Part shown: piece after piece, positions 55,629 to 64,000 of the stretch
How the letters are laid out: every line of letters starts with the position of its first letter
Position numbering within the stretch: the first letter of the stretch is position 1
From: Aliivibrio wodanis
GTDB lineage: Bacteria; Pseudomonadota; Gammaproteobacteria; Enterobacterales; Vibrionaceae
Length of the DNA: 64,000 nt
Direction: 5' to 3'
Assembly (NCBI GenBank): GCA_000953695.1
Contig: LN554847.1
Location: 349,801 to 413,800, forward strand
Translations under genes and position numbers: made by a program
Notes under the pieces: generated by a model
Databases searched by the model: none
The model's input: the letters and a program-made list of their open reading frames with translations, nothing else
What the model was told of the DNA's origin: nothing

Positions 55629-57736
55629 TATGGTGTTCTCCCTGCATATTCTATTGCTTGGATAATATCCTCACTGCGTAATAACACTGGCAGCGATAAT
55701 CCTTGAGGTGCGTTAGGGCCATAAACTACATTCAAAGGTACTCCAAATCGTTGATGATTTTTTAAGTAATTGGTGATCTTATCGCTTGGATGCGTCCAGT
55801 CCCCTTTCATGGTAATGACATTATCTTGTTGTAATACTGAATACACAGGATCTTGCAAAATAACGCCGATTTTATTGGCCTTACAAGTAATACACCAATC
55901 AGCCGTTACATCGATAAAAACGGTTTTTCCTTGTTTAACGTATTCATCAATGGCGTGCTCATTTAATGGCTGCCAAGCAAGGTTGTCCTTAATCGGTGTA
56001 GCCCAATGCTTGGTCGTCATACTACCAACAATCAGCGCAGTACTACTTGCAAATACAATGATGGCAATAATCGCGATAACGGTATTTTTACCTTGTGTTT
56101 TACCTATTTGATACAGTAAGTAAATGCTGAGTAATAATCCAAGAATGGTTGCTGATAACCCGCCAATAAATGGCGTAAGTAAACTCAGTAGCCACAATGT
56201 GGTGATTAACATCATGAGGCCAAAAATGAGTTTGACTTTATTCATCCATATGCCCGGTTTCGGCATAAATGAAACGAGACGGGGAAACAAAGAAAAAACC
56301 AACCAAGGTAGTGCCATTCCTAAACCTAAGAAAGTGAATATCATCAACATTTCAACGGTACTTGCCCCTAATGCAAAGGCAACCGCGGTTCCTAAAAATG
56401 GTGCACTGCATGGGGTTGCGAGTAAGGTTGCAAACATCCCCTGAACAAAATGCCCAATAGTTGAATCATTCCCTTTATTTGCAAGAGAAGTCGAAAAACG
56501 ACTTGGTAATTGAATTTCAAATACACCAAATAAATTAGCCGTGAATAAGGCGGTTATTGTGACCATAAAACCAATGAAAATAGGGCTCTGGAATTGAATT
56601 CCCCATCCAATGGCACTGCCTGTGAACTTTAAGATAAGTAATCCAGCCGCTAATAACCAAAATGAGGTTAATATTCCGGCGGCAGAGGCAAAAAACTGCA
56701 AGCGAATTGAGCGTTTACTCGCTTGAGAAGATGCCACCATGCTGTTCAGTTTCATGCCTAATACGGGCAATACACACGGCATAATATTAAGAATTAAACC
56801 ACCAAGCAGCGCAAAACCTATCATTGTTAATAAGCTTGTTGATGCTGTTTGTGCAAAAGGTTTATCATCGATAACCGCCTTCAGCTCATGAGAGAAAAGG
56901 GCATCAGACACGGTAATCGAAATAGGTTTGCCGACTAAGTCTGTTTCGCCTAACCAGTTAGTCACCTTATAAGTCGCGGTTACGTCGTTACCATTAATGT
57001 CTATTGATGGTTGGGAAAAATAGTCATCGGTAATTTCGCTGCCATCAATGAGGATCTGTGGTTTATTCCAACCCGCATCTTGGCGTAATTTAAGGTGTAA
57101 TTGTTGCGATACCTTATCAAAATAGGCTGCCACAATGGTAATGGAGTCACTTACTGTTGGTACGTTTGAAAACCCTTGCTGGTACAAATGTTGAGCATCT
57201 GCATTCGTTTTAATGTCTGTGAGATTGATAGGAGGTAATTCCAAATCATACTCTGTTAAGACACAAATATTGGTACAGGTTGGCAGGGTCAACTTACCTA
57301 AGAAACTAATGGGTTTGGTAATATCATCAACGGTTAGCTCCATAGGGAAAATAACATCATGCTTGTAGCCAAGCGTCATTAAACCTGATTGCTCATAATA
57401 AGCAGGGGTAGGCCAATACCAATCTACCTTAGAAAGGTTGGTTGATTTACTCCAATCGAGTACCGGTGAAACGCCCCCCTCACCAGGTGATCGCCAATAG
57501 GTTTTCCATTCACCATCAAGCTTTACTTCGAGTAAACCTCGGGCTTGATTGTTCTCTTCATCGACTTCACCCGTTAGCATAAAACGAACTTGTGCTGGAG
57601 GATGATCAGGATGGGTTAACCAGCCTGTTGTGATGGGTTGTGCAGATACCGAAAATGCCGACAACAAGAGTGTTGACGTTAAAAGAATAGCTAAACGTAA
57701 TGCGCTCACTATTTTAAATTGCTGAATTTTAAACAC
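55628..57736 (-). CDS. scsB: DsbD-like electron transporter (ScsB-type)
   Basis: The 702-residue inner-membrane protein moves electrons from the cytoplasm to periplasmic thiol proteins. It has a signal sequence, a periplasmic N-terminal domain (about 30-290, with TCTNICVLTEYDLELPPI), eight membrane segments (about 300-560) with NIMPCVLPVLGMKLN and TPCSAPFLGTAVAF as the redox Cys pair, and a C-terminal thioredoxin domain with TADWCITCKANK. This matches ScsB rather than plain DsbD by its N-terminal domain. Overlaps scsD by one base. Confidence 0.9.
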   Translation of the reverse strand: MFKIQQFKIVSALRLAILLTSTLLLSAFSVSAQPITTGWLTHPDHPPAQVRFMLTGEVDEENNQARGLLEVKLDGEWKTYWRSPGEGGVSPVLDWSKSTNLSKVDWYWPTPAYYEQSGLMTLGYKHDVIFPMELTVDDITKPISFLGKLTLPTCTNICVLTEYDLELPPINLTDIKTNADAQHLYQQGFSNVPTVSDSITIVAAYFDKVSQQLHLKLRQDAGWNKPQILIDGSEITDDYFSQPSIDINGNDVTATYKVTNWLGETDLVGKPISITVSDALFSHELKAVIDDKPFAQTASTSLLTMIGFALLGGLILNIMPCVLPVLGMKLNSMVASSQASKRSIRLQFFASAAGILTSFWLLAAGLLILKFTGSAIGWGIQFQSPIFIGFMVTITALFTANLFGVFEIQLPSRFSTSLANKGNDSTIGHFVQGMFATLLATPCSAPFLGTAVAFALGASTVEMLMIFTFLGLGMALPWLVFSLFPRLVSFMPKPGIWMNKVKLIFGLMMLITTLWLLSLLTPFIGGLSATILGLLLSIYLLYQIGKTQGKNTVIAIIAIIVFASSTALIVGSMTTKHWATPIKDNLAWQPLNEHAIDEYVKQGKTVFIDVTADWCITCKANKIGVILQDPVYSVLQQDNVITMKGDWTHPSDKITNYLKNHQRFGVPLNVVYGPNAPQGLSLPVLLRSEDIIQAIEYAGRTP

Positions 57737-57789
57737 AGTGTTACTCCGAAAATAATTATATAAGAAAGATATAAGTACTTACGGTATGT

Positions 57790-58176
57790 TTATTCTCGAA
57801 AGGTGCAGAAGGCCAAATGCCGCCGCACGCCATAAGAGGTGATAGGTTCTGTGAAGAAATACGTTGTTCCCGCTTGTTTAAGGATTGCCGCTATAATGAC
57901 AAGGGCTAAGATAAACATAGGAATAGCAAAATCGAGATGTACAGTGTGGGCGTTGACTAAATGTTCACTACTATTACATTGTGAAGCATCATCACTTGCG
58001 GTTTGTTCTGAATTGGAGAGATGGGTTTGTCCTACATTGTCAGGTTGAGACGACAAAGGACAAGCAGTTGATAAGCCAAGGTTCTGAGAAAAACATACCA
58101 ATAGTACAATACTCACTAAAACTAGTGACCATGAAGCGATAGGTTGACGCTTGTATTGTAGTAAAGAAAAACTCAA
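57790..58176 (-). CDS. Small membrane protein, possible ScsA-type
   Basis: The 128-residue product has two membrane segments (about 16-34 and 82-102) and a His/Cys/Ser-containing middle (DDASQCNSSEHLVNAHTVH) that could face the periplasm and bind metal. I do not recognise a strong family; its place just before scsB-like genes, 53 bp upstream, fits the position of scsA. The C-terminal YGVRRHLAFCTFRE is unusual. A role in copper handling is inference. Confidence 0.6.
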   Translation of the reverse strand: MSFSLLQYKRQPIASWSLVLVSIVLLVCFSQNLGLSTACPLSSQPDNVGQTHLSNSEQTASDDASQCNSSEHLVNAHTVHLDFAIPMFILALVIIAAILKQAGTTYFFTEPITSYGVRRHLAFCTFRE

Positions 58177-58383
58177 AAAAAGTACTCATTAAATGTTTGA
58201 TTAAACATACTAAGTGAAAATAATAATTTTTCAACCGAATTCTCATTTACTCGTCTATGATTAAAGATAGGAAAATCAAAGTACTTATAATTTCATGGTA
58301 TGAAATTTGCTTACTATTAATATAGATAATAATGATTAATTTTTTAGCTTATTTAGCAATGTAGTACACTTGAGGGGAAAGGA

Positions 58384-60048
58384 ATGAATTTATCGATCAA
58401 GGCAAGGTTATATTTGCTTGCAATTTTACCTATTGTATTAACGTCAGTCTTAATTATGGCGATGACTTACAAAGAAACCAACGCTTTAAATCAAGCGCAA
58501 ATGGACATGACTCGTTCGCAAATGATGGATATGAAGCGAACAGAGTTAAAATCTTATCTGGATATTGTTTCTTCTGAGTTGGGTCATTTAGAGAAGAAAA
58601 ATGCAACAGAAGAAGATGTTATTGCTTCACTTAAACCAGTTAAATTTGCTGATACAGGTTATTTGTTTGGTTTTAAATCAAATGGCGTTCGCGTATTACT
58701 AGGTACATCAAGTAAAGGTGTTGGTGATAATGCGTGGAACTTACAAGATAAAAAAGGCAATTACCTTATTCAAGATATTATCGCTGCTGCAAAAAATCGC
58801 TCAGGGTATTCAACGTACTACTACCCAAAATTAAATCAAAAGGTTGCGCTGCCTAAGCTTGCTTATAGTGTATATTTCTCTAAGTGGGACTTGGTTGTTG
58901 GTACAGGTTTTTACACAGATGATGTTGATGCTGTTGTTAATAAAATGAAAGCCATGAGTGATGAGCAATTGGCTAGCAGTATGCAAGCTATTGCTTTATT
59001 TACTTTATTAATTATTTGTGCTGTTGCAGTCTTAGGTTTCTATATTAATAAAAGTATTATGGCTCCGATTCAAAAGTTCGATGAATCAATTAAATCATTT
59101 GCCTCTGGTGATGCAGATTTAACCGCTCGTATGCCTGAGTTTACAGTGCCTGAGTTTAATCAACTAAGTAATAACTTTAATTTATTTGTTGAGTCATTGC
59201 ATAAAATTATCTCTAATGTTTCTCATGTAAGTCACGATATTGTTGCGGAAACATCCAATATGTCTGAGCGTTCAGCTCAAGTAAATGCAGTGGTAACGAA
59301 TCAGCGTTCAGAGACAGAGCAAATTGCAACAGCAATGACTGAGTTAACAACCTCATCTCATGAGATTTCATCAAATGCAGAGCAAGCGGCGCATTCAGCT
59401 CAAGATGCGGATACTAATGCGCAAGTTGCCATGCAAACGGTAAATGAAGCTTCTGAGTCAGTAAAAACGTTGGCTGCTGAATTAGATGAAGCAAGTGATG
59501 TTATTACTAAACTAGAAGGCGATGTTCAAAATATCGCAAGCACCTTATCTGTAATTCAAGATATTGCGGAACAAACGAACTTACTAGCACTGAATGCGGC
59601 GATTGAAGCGGCAAGGGCTGGTGAGCAAGGGCGTGGATTTGCCGTAGTTGCGGATGAAGTTCGTAAATTAGCGAGCCGAACTCAAGAAAGTACAGCGCAA
59701 ATTCACCAACGTATTGAAGCTCTAAAATCAGGCTCAGATTCAGCCGTTCAAGTAATGGAATCAAGCAAGAACTTCAGTACACTGACGGTAAATAAAGCAG
59801 TAGCTGCTTCTGAATCTTTAGGCCAAATCCTAACATCAGTAAATACGATCATGGAAATGAACTCATTGATTGCAACGGCTACACAAGAGCAAAGTATCGT
59901 TGGTCAAGAAATATCAGAGCGTATTGTATCTGTTTCTGATAAAAGTTCAGAGTCTGCAGAGTTAGCAAGTCAGAACCGAGCGGGTGGTGTAATACTAAAC
60001 CAGAAAGCGAATGAACTTTCTGAACTTGTTGATCGTTTTAAAGTGTAG
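58384..60048 (+). CDS. Methyl-accepting chemotaxis protein with single Cache domain
   Basis: The 554-residue receptor has a membrane segment at about 9-27, an sCache domain (about 40-185, with [17 protein letters not shown] and [18 protein letters not shown]), a second membrane segment at about 200-220, a HAMP domain, and the signalling domain with [33 protein letters not shown] sequence precedes the ATG. Single-Cache receptors of this type often sense short organic acids; the ligand is not readable. Confidence 0.94.
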   Translation: MNLSIKARLYLLAILPIVLTSVLIMAMTYKETNALNQAQMDMTRSQMMDMKRTELKSYLDIVSSELGHLEKKNATEEDVIASLKPVKFADTGYLFGFKSNGVRVLLGTSSKGVGDNAWNLQDKKGNYLIQDIIAAAKNRSGYSTYYYPKLNQKVALPKLAYSVYFSKWDLVVGTGFYTDDVDAVVNKMKAMSDEQLASSMQAIALFTLLIICAVAVLGFYINKSIMAPIQKFDESIKSFASGDADLTARMPEFTVPEFNQLSNNFNLFVESLHKIISNVSHVSHDIVAETSNMSERSAQVNAVVTNQRSETEQIATAMTELTTSSHEISSNAEQAAHSAQDADTNAQVAMQTVNEASESVKTLAAELDEASDVITKLEGDVQNIASTLSVIQDIAEQTNLLALNAAIEAARAGEQGRGFAVVADEVRKLASRTQESTAQIHQRIEALKSGSDSAVQVMESSKNFSTLTVNKAVAASESLGQILTSVNTIMEMNSLIATATQEQSIVGQEISERIVSVSDKSSESAELASQNRAGGVILNQKANELSELVDRFKV

Positions 60049-60053
60049 TACTT

Positions 60054-60081
60054 ATACCAATCGTAGTAAATTACTGATCAC
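60054..60081. repeat. Short repeat ATACYAATCGTAGTAA, copy 2
   Basis: ATACCAATCGTAGTAAATTA followed by CTGATCAC. It matches the copy at 29177 and lies just before the third MITE copy. Confidence 0.6.
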
Positions 60082-60102
60082 TTACTTACTGTGATTGCTA
60101 TT

Positions 60103-60264
60103 ATACCAATTCCAGTAATTCTCTAGTCATTATTACTGGTTAAATCACATAATAGCTTCGTTAAAAATTATTTAAGTAGAATAACTACTTATCAGAATTT
60201 TTGCCTTGCTCTTAAGTGGTTTTCCTGCGTAATAAATAGACCATTTAATTAATGGCAATGGTAT
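60103..60264. mobile_element. 162-bp MITE-like element, copy 3
   Basis: It shares both ends, three hairpins and length with copies 1 and 2, in the same orientation relative to the window. The flanks do not show a convincing duplication. Confidence 0.85.
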
Positions 60265-60305
60265 TACTTTAAAACGTAATAAATTATCTATTATAGATAG
60301 AGATG

Positions 60306-60344
60306 AAAGCACAAAAGTCATATGAATGGCTCTTGTGCTTTTTT
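60306..60344. terminator. Bidirectional terminator
   Basis: Arms AAAGCACAA and TTGTGCTTT around an inner TCAT/ATGA-type stem, then T run. It serves the convergent YdjM-like gene and the receptor upstream of the MITE. Confidence 0.85.
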
Positions 60345-60360
60345 ATTAGTGCTTTATAGC

Positions 60361-61059
60361 TCACCATAGTTTAAAAAATTGCCAGTTTTTTAAAGCAAGA
60401 ATCGTTGATTCAATAGGAGGAGCAAACCAAAATAGAGAAGAGCTCATGAGTGTAAAGCAGAGGGTGAGGGGCTGATTAGAAAAGTCAGTGAACTTTAAGG
60501 CTGAGCCAAATGATCGTTTAATTCTCACGTTGGCTAAATCAACACTGTATATCTCATCGAGAACCAAATGGACAATCCCCCCACTAAAAACAAACATGCC
60601 AGAAAGCCAAGCGATAAATTCTTTATGAGCAACATCAGCATCTAAGGTAAACCAGATAATATCGGTTGTTACTAAGCCGCAAAAAAAGAGAAAAAGTAAA
60701 GAATGACAGATACCACGATGAATAGTTTGCCACTCAAAAATATTACGAATACCATACTTGATAATAAGATGAATCATTACAGGCATACCAATAAGTAATA
60801 GAAATTGTCTTTCATCAATGGCATCACTAGTGAAATAGCGAATACTGAGCAAAACTATACTGATAGTAAAGAGGTTAAAGATAATATCCAAAGAGGTGGA
60901 GTTATCAGAATCAATATCAGGTAATAAGCCGCCAATAGTACCTAAAAACCAAAGCCATAAAGCCGTATTGAGTTCGATGTGGTTTGCTGAAAGTAATGCG
61001 GCTGATGCTAAGCCAGAGGCTAAAGCGGCGGTATTAAAATGAGTACTAAAATTTGCCAT
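60361..61059 (-). CDS. YdjM-like membrane protein of the metal-dependent hydrolase family (PF04307)
   Basis: The 232-residue protein has about five or six membrane segments and the family motifs NFSTHFNTAALASG, GGLLPDIDSDNS and HRGICHSLLFL, where Asp, Asp and His residues are the likely metal ligands. The E. coli relative YdjM is LexA-controlled; no clear LexA box was found here. The activity of the family is not established. It diverges from the small ORF at 61117. Confidence 0.85.
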   Translation of the reverse strand: MANFSTHFNTAALASGLASAALLSANHIELNTALWLWFLGTIGGLLPDIDSDNSTSLDIIFNLFTISIVLLSIRYFTSDAIDERQFLLLIGMPVMIHLIIKYGIRNIFEWQTIHRGICHSLLFLFFCGLVTTDIIWFTLDADVAHKEFIAWLSGMFVFSGGIVHLVLDEIYSVDLANVRIKRSFGSALKFTDFSNQPLTLCFTLMSSSLFWFAPPIESTILALKNWQFFKLW

Positions 61060-61116
61060 AGGTTTTTAAAGAATTCTTTTGTAAGATAAACGCTGAATTA
61101 ATAGAGAAAAATAATT

Positions 61117-61287
61117 ATGTTTAAAATTTTTGCATTACTGTTTATTGTCCTTGGGATTTATATTGGGATGAATTACAGCGATGAAGTTCAAAATATTATG
61201 GATACAGAGCTCTTCAAACAGCTACAAGAAACGGTAATCACGGGAAAAGACTTTCTCATTGGGAAGTTAAAAGAAACGATTCAATAA
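61117..61287 (+). CDS. 56-residue single-pass membrane microprotein
   Basis: The frame starts at ATG 61117 (AGAGAAAAATAATT before it) and stops at 61287. Residues 2-17 are hydrophobic (FKIFALLFIVLGIYIG), followed by an amphipathic charged tail with repeated Lys and Glu. It is closed by a strong terminator. I do not recognise the family. Divergent start next to the YdjM-like gene suggests its own promoter or a shared one. Confidence 0.6.
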   Translation: MFKIFALLFIVLGIYIGMNYSDEVQNIMDTELFKQLQETVITGKDFLIGKLKETIQ

Positions 61288-61320
61288 GTACCGTTGAGAT
61301 GTTCAATTCCATGTTAAATA

Positions 61321-61357
61321 AAAATCCCCATGACAACTAGCATCATGGGGATTTTTT
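61321..61357. terminator. Terminator
   Basis: Arms AAAATCCCCATGA and TCATGGGGATTTT with a T run. It ends the microprotein transcript and may also stop the OmpA-like gene from the other side. Confidence 0.92.
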
Positions 61358-61481
61358 ATTCTATAACAGGCGATAGTGAAAACCAATAAACAACTGTATA
61401 TTTATACATATTTTTTGGTTTTATCGTCTATTGTAATATCAGTCTTGTTAAATTAGGATTACCTAATAAACGTAAGTGATA

Positions 61482-62150
61482 CTATTTCAGCGGTAAGATT
61501 GTGATTTCTACGCGGCGGTTACATGCACGGCCTTGTGATGTTGAGTTATCACAAACTGGGTAACGCTCACCGTAGCCACGTGCGTTAATTCGGCCCGCAG
61601 CAACGTTTTGTCTTACTAGGTAAGTACGAACAGAATCAGCACGTTGCTCTGATAGTGTTTGGTTTTTAGTTTCATTACCAGAACTATCTGTGTGGCCATT
61701 AACTTGAAGTGCAGTATCTGGGTATTCAACTAAAATACGAGCAACACCATTTAATGTTCTGTAAATACTTGAATCTAATTGGTAAGAGCTTGATTGGAAA
61801 CCAATGCCATTATCCATAATTAATTTTAGTTCGTTTTCACCAACACGTTCAACTTGAACACCAGAGCTTTTTAGCTCATTACGTAGTGCTTGTTCTTGCT
61901 GGTCAAAATAATAACCAGCACCAGCACCAACTGCACCGCCAGCTGCTGCGCCAATCAAGGCGTTTTTACGACGCTCATCGGCATCATCACCAGTCGCAAG
62001 ACCGATAGCAACACCAGCAAGAACACCCGCAAGCGCGCCCTTAGTTGCAGAATTAGTTTCTGTTTCACCTGTTGTTGCATTTTGGCGTTGAGTCGCCTGA
62101 CAACCAGTTAAACCAATAAGAAGTGCAAGCGCAATTGTGATCTTTTTCAT
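61482..62150 (-). CDS. OmpA-family lipoprotein (YiaD-like)
   Basis: The 222-residue protein has a lipoprotein signal (ALALLIGLTGC, Cys17), a glycine-zipper region (about 38-85, GALAGVLAGVAIGLATG and GAAAGGAVGAGAGYYF) and a C-terminal OmpA peptidoglycan-binding domain (about 110-218) with VNGHTDSSGNETKNQTLSEQRA and CNRRVEI. It anchors the outer membrane to the cell wall. It resembles YiaD and similar; the exact orthologue cannot be set. Confidence 0.9.
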   Translation of the reverse strand: MKKITIALALLIGLTGCQATQRQNATTGETETNSATKGALAGVLAGVAIGLATGDDADERRKNALIGAAAGGAVGAGAGYYFDQQEQALRNELKSSGVQVERVGENELKLIMDNGIGFQSSSYQLDSSIYRTLNGVARILVEYPDTALQVNGHTDSSGNETKNQTLSEQRADSVRTYLVRQNVAAGRINARGYGERYPVCDNSTSQGRACNRRVEITILPLK

Positions 62151-62270
62151 TGTTATTCTCGATTTATGTACATCTGTATTTGCAGTTTACTTGTCAAACA
62201 TCAAAAAGCAAATATTAAAAAGTGCTAAATAGGGAGGTGATATTGAATTATTGGTATGATTATCTATATA

Positions 62271-62310
62271 TAAAAAGGCACCTTACCTCAAAATTGAATG
62301 AGATAAGGTG
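62271..62310 (-). terminator. Terminator after the Lcl-domain gene pair
   Basis: On the minus strand CACCTTATCTCA and TGAGGTAAGGTG are followed by CCTTTTTATA, 16 bp past the stop of the DUF1566 gene. Confidence 0.85.
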
Positions 62311-62325
62311 ATTAGCTAGGTAGGG

Positions 62326-62883
62326 TTATTCAGCAACCAGTAATACACTTAACTTATGTTGAGCTGGATTGTATGAGATGATTTCAGCATTTACTGTTTC
62401 AAAGCTATATACTTCTTCACCATTACTTACTGGTGTATTACTCCAAATATAGCTGGCTAGATCACCTACTTCATAATTAAATGCGTTATCAAAGACTGTC
62501 GTATTAACTGCTGGACTATGACATGCAATTTCTTTTAGAGATATCAATTCTTTAATATTAGGCATTCTCCATTTTGTAATTCCTGCAAATTGATGCAGTT
62601 TATGGTTGCCGTTTACATCATTAATTGCTTCCACCATAGTTAGTGCGCTTTGCCAAAAATAAGTATCAGTTGTGCCTTCACATATTTGATCTGAACTATT
62701 CCATTCTTTACCTACAGGGCAGCGCATCCAAGTAAGTCCTGTTAAATGATCTTTGACTGTACCATTTTGCTCAGGAGTATAGCGAGCATTTGGTGCTGAA
62801 CGAGAAAGATCGATACTGCATTCTTGTGCTAATGCAAGAGAAGAGAAAAGAGCTATAAATGTAATGATGATGAAATTTTTCAT
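62326..62883 (-). CDS. Secreted Lcl/DUF1566 domain protein
   Basis: The 185-residue product has a signal peptide (IITFIALFSSLALA) and one Lcl-type domain: VKDHLTGLTWMRCPVG, WQSALTMVEAIND, WRMPNIKELISLKEIA and a C-terminal SYIWSNTP. The domain is named for Legionella collagen-like proteins, where it binds glycans; it occurs in many secreted proteins. It lies 2 bp downstream of a larger gene with the same domain, so they form an operon. Confidence 0.85.
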   Translation of the reverse strand: MKNFIIITFIALFSSLALAQECSIDLSRSAPNARYTPEQNGTVKDHLTGLTWMRCPVGKEWNSSDQICEGTTDTYFWQSALTMVEAINDVNGNHKLHQFAGITKWRMPNIKELISLKEIACHSPAVNTTVFDNAFNYEVGDLASYIWSNTPVSNGEEVYSFETVNAEIISYNPAQHKLSVLLVAE

Positions 62884-62885
62884 GA

Positions 62886-64000
62886 TTAATTGCCTTGTGC
62901 AGAAACTAAACGAGTTGGGTATATATAGGATTCGCCGATGTCACTTGGAGCCAGGTTAGAATAAACCTCTACATTACCGACGCTGCCACGGTTGTGGCCC
63001 AATAAATTAATTGTATTTATGTAAACAGAACCAGGGTAAATATAAGGTGAGAAAATATTATAATTAGTGGTTTGAATCCATACATTACCTTCTTCAATCT
63101 CAGGATGACCTTTTGGTTGATTAGGGAAGTAATTAGCGCTTAGACCGTAAGGTTTATTGCCTTCATTTGTTTTTGTTTCACCAAAATCAATAAGATTGTA
63201 TAGTTCGTGGAACCTTGGTAAACGCCAGTCACTTTTTCCACATAATTTGATGCTATTAATGTGCTCGACATAATCTTTGGTTGAACATATTGAATCGCCT
63301 TCAGTATTACAGGTTGCTAGATCAACATCTGTACTAAAAGGTGTGAAGTTGTCTAGCTCTAAAGCAAACATACGATCTTTATATTGAATTGAAGATTGCT
63401 CCGATGATTTCACTTCCCAGACTAAGCCGCTACGTTCATCTAGTACACAATTCCATTCCGTTGCAGTGTCAGAGACTTTGTTTCCTTTACTGTCAATTTT
63501 AGTCAAGATAAAGCTGTTACCTTGTTTGGGATCGTTTTCTGTTTGATCAAGTCCAAAAGCGGCATCTTGACCAGGGAAACTAGGTGGAGATGTTGTAACG
63601 TTTTTTGTATTATCTTCATCGGTGAAATACAGTACAGATCCTGTATCATTCAATCGACCGCCACTTTTTGTTATTTGGTTTAACTCTGTTATTAGGGTGG
63701 CAGCTTCCGTATTGCTAAGTAAATGAGTAACCAATTCTTTTTGGTGATTACTAATATTGGCACTTAATAAGGTAAATAAACTTGTTCGGTTTTGTTGTTC
63801 AGTGCCTTGCAATACAGTGATAGCATTTTGTTCTAAAATCATAAGTTCTGAATGGTTTAGGTTATCTAGTAGGTCACTTGGTAGAGTGATCCCTTGTGCT
63901 GATAACTGAGAGGCTAACTCTGTACTGGCTTCTTTTACTGTCATACCAGTTGCCATATGACCAACTAATAATGAAGTAATACCATTAATTTTATTTCCAG
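62886..64000 (-). CDS. Larger Lcl/DUF1566 protein, 5' end beyond the window
   Basis: The frame is open from 62886 to the window end. The M at 63956 is probably internal, since the frame upstream reads GNKINGITSLLVGHMATGMT without a stop and continues the pattern. More than 370 residues are visible: a helical region (about 1-130 of the visible part), then an Lcl-type domain with GLVWEVKSSEQSS, KSDWRLPRFHELYNLIDFG and NVWIQTTNYN. The upstream part may hold a signal peptide or other domains. It shares its domain with the downstream gene, 2 bp away. Confidence 0.8.
   Translation of the reverse strand, partial: GNKINGITSLLVGHMATGMTVKEASTELASQLSAQGITLPSDLLDNLNHSELMILEQNAITVLQGTEQQNRTSLFTLLSANISNHQKELVTHLLSNTEAATLITELNQITKSGGRLNDTGSVLYFTDEDNTKNVTTSPPSFPGQDAAFGLDQTENDPKQGNSFILTKIDSKGNKVSDTATEWNCVLDERSGLVWEVKSSEQSSIQYKDRMFALELDNFTPFSTDVDLATCNTEGDSICSTKDYVEHINSIKLCGKSDWRLPRFHELYNLIDFGETKTNEGNKPYGLSANYFPNQPKGHPEIEEGNVWIQTTNYNIFSPYIYPGSVYINTINLLGHNRGSVGNVEVYSNLAPSDIGESYIYPTRLVSAQGN

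Noticed and set aside
5565..60264. Target-site duplications at the MITE copies
   Set aside because: Flanks are AT-rich and no consistent duplication of defined length could be seen at all three copies.
1..64000. CRISPR array, integron or prophage
   Set aside because: No regularly spaced repeats, attC-like repeats, integrase or phage structural genes were found.

Overview
The window is AT-rich (by eye under 40% G+C), gene-dense and looks like a Vibrionaceae chromosome, most likely Aliivibrio fischeri or a close relative and probably its smaller chromosome. This rests on the gene set (TMAO respiration torECA, the DUF2986/DUF2058 gene pair, modABC beside cobQ, a psp-sap block, three chemoreceptors, several c-di-GMP proteins) and on low-GC codon use. 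I could not run a search, so the species is an inference.

Layout. 1-5.5 kb: signalling genes. A periplasmic binding protein overlaps a frameshifted HD-GYP sensor, followed by an orphan type IV prepilin and a two-gene unit of a SUOX-like periplasmic protein (apparently starting at ATT) plus a GGDEF cyclase. 5.5-10.3 kb: a 162-bp MITE-like repeat, tRNA-Asp and tRNA-Ser, a retropepsin-like protein, a TerC/Alx protein behind a yybP-ykoY manganese riboswitch, a Sel1-repeat protein and a secreted endonuclease/phosphatase-fold protein. 10.4-15.3 kb: nrdD-nrdG behind a perfect FNR palindrome, an aromatic/aspartate aminotransferase, a second retropepsin-like lipoprotein and a second MITE copy. 15.3-19.5 kb: an unrecognised two-gene operon whose larger product is a 1075-residue helical plus beta-propeller-like protein. 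19.6-24.2 kb: an MltF-like protein, a chemoreceptor, a small outer-membrane-like protein and a YgiW/YdeI OB-fold protein. 24.4-30.4 kb: cobQ, modABC, yjjG, DUF2986, yaiL-like DUF2058, and a DUF1289-CWC fusion. 30.4-34.7 kb: torE-torC-torA behind an FNR palindrome. 34.9-38.8 kb: a chemoreceptor and a GH36 alpha-galactosidase. 38.9-49.3 kb: sapABCDF, pspF, pspABC, ycjX and ycjF. 49.4-54.3 kb: TPP riboswitch with thiD, a GGDEF protein, and a Cache-PAS-GGDEF-EAL protein. 54.3-58.2 kb: an Scs-type thiol-redox cluster. 58.4-64 kb: a chemoreceptor, the third MITE copy, a YdjM-like membrane protein, a 56-residue microprotein, an OmpA-family lipoprotein and two Lcl/DUF1566 proteins, the last cut by the window end.

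How it works together. The clearest theme is anaerobic metabolism: nrdDG supplies deoxynucleotides without oxygen, torECA respires TMAO with a molybdenum enzyme, and modABC imports molybdate; nrdDG and torECA both carry sequence-perfect FNR sites. A second theme is envelope upkeep (psp, sap, scs, MltF-like and OmpA-like genes). A third is sensing: three chemoreceptors and four c-di-GMP-related proteins. Many neighbours overlap by one base (TAATG) or four bases (ATGA), pointing to translational coupling. I saw no CRISPR array, integron, prophage or transposase gene. The only mobile-looking items are the three near-identical 162-bp elements and possibly one decayed relative.
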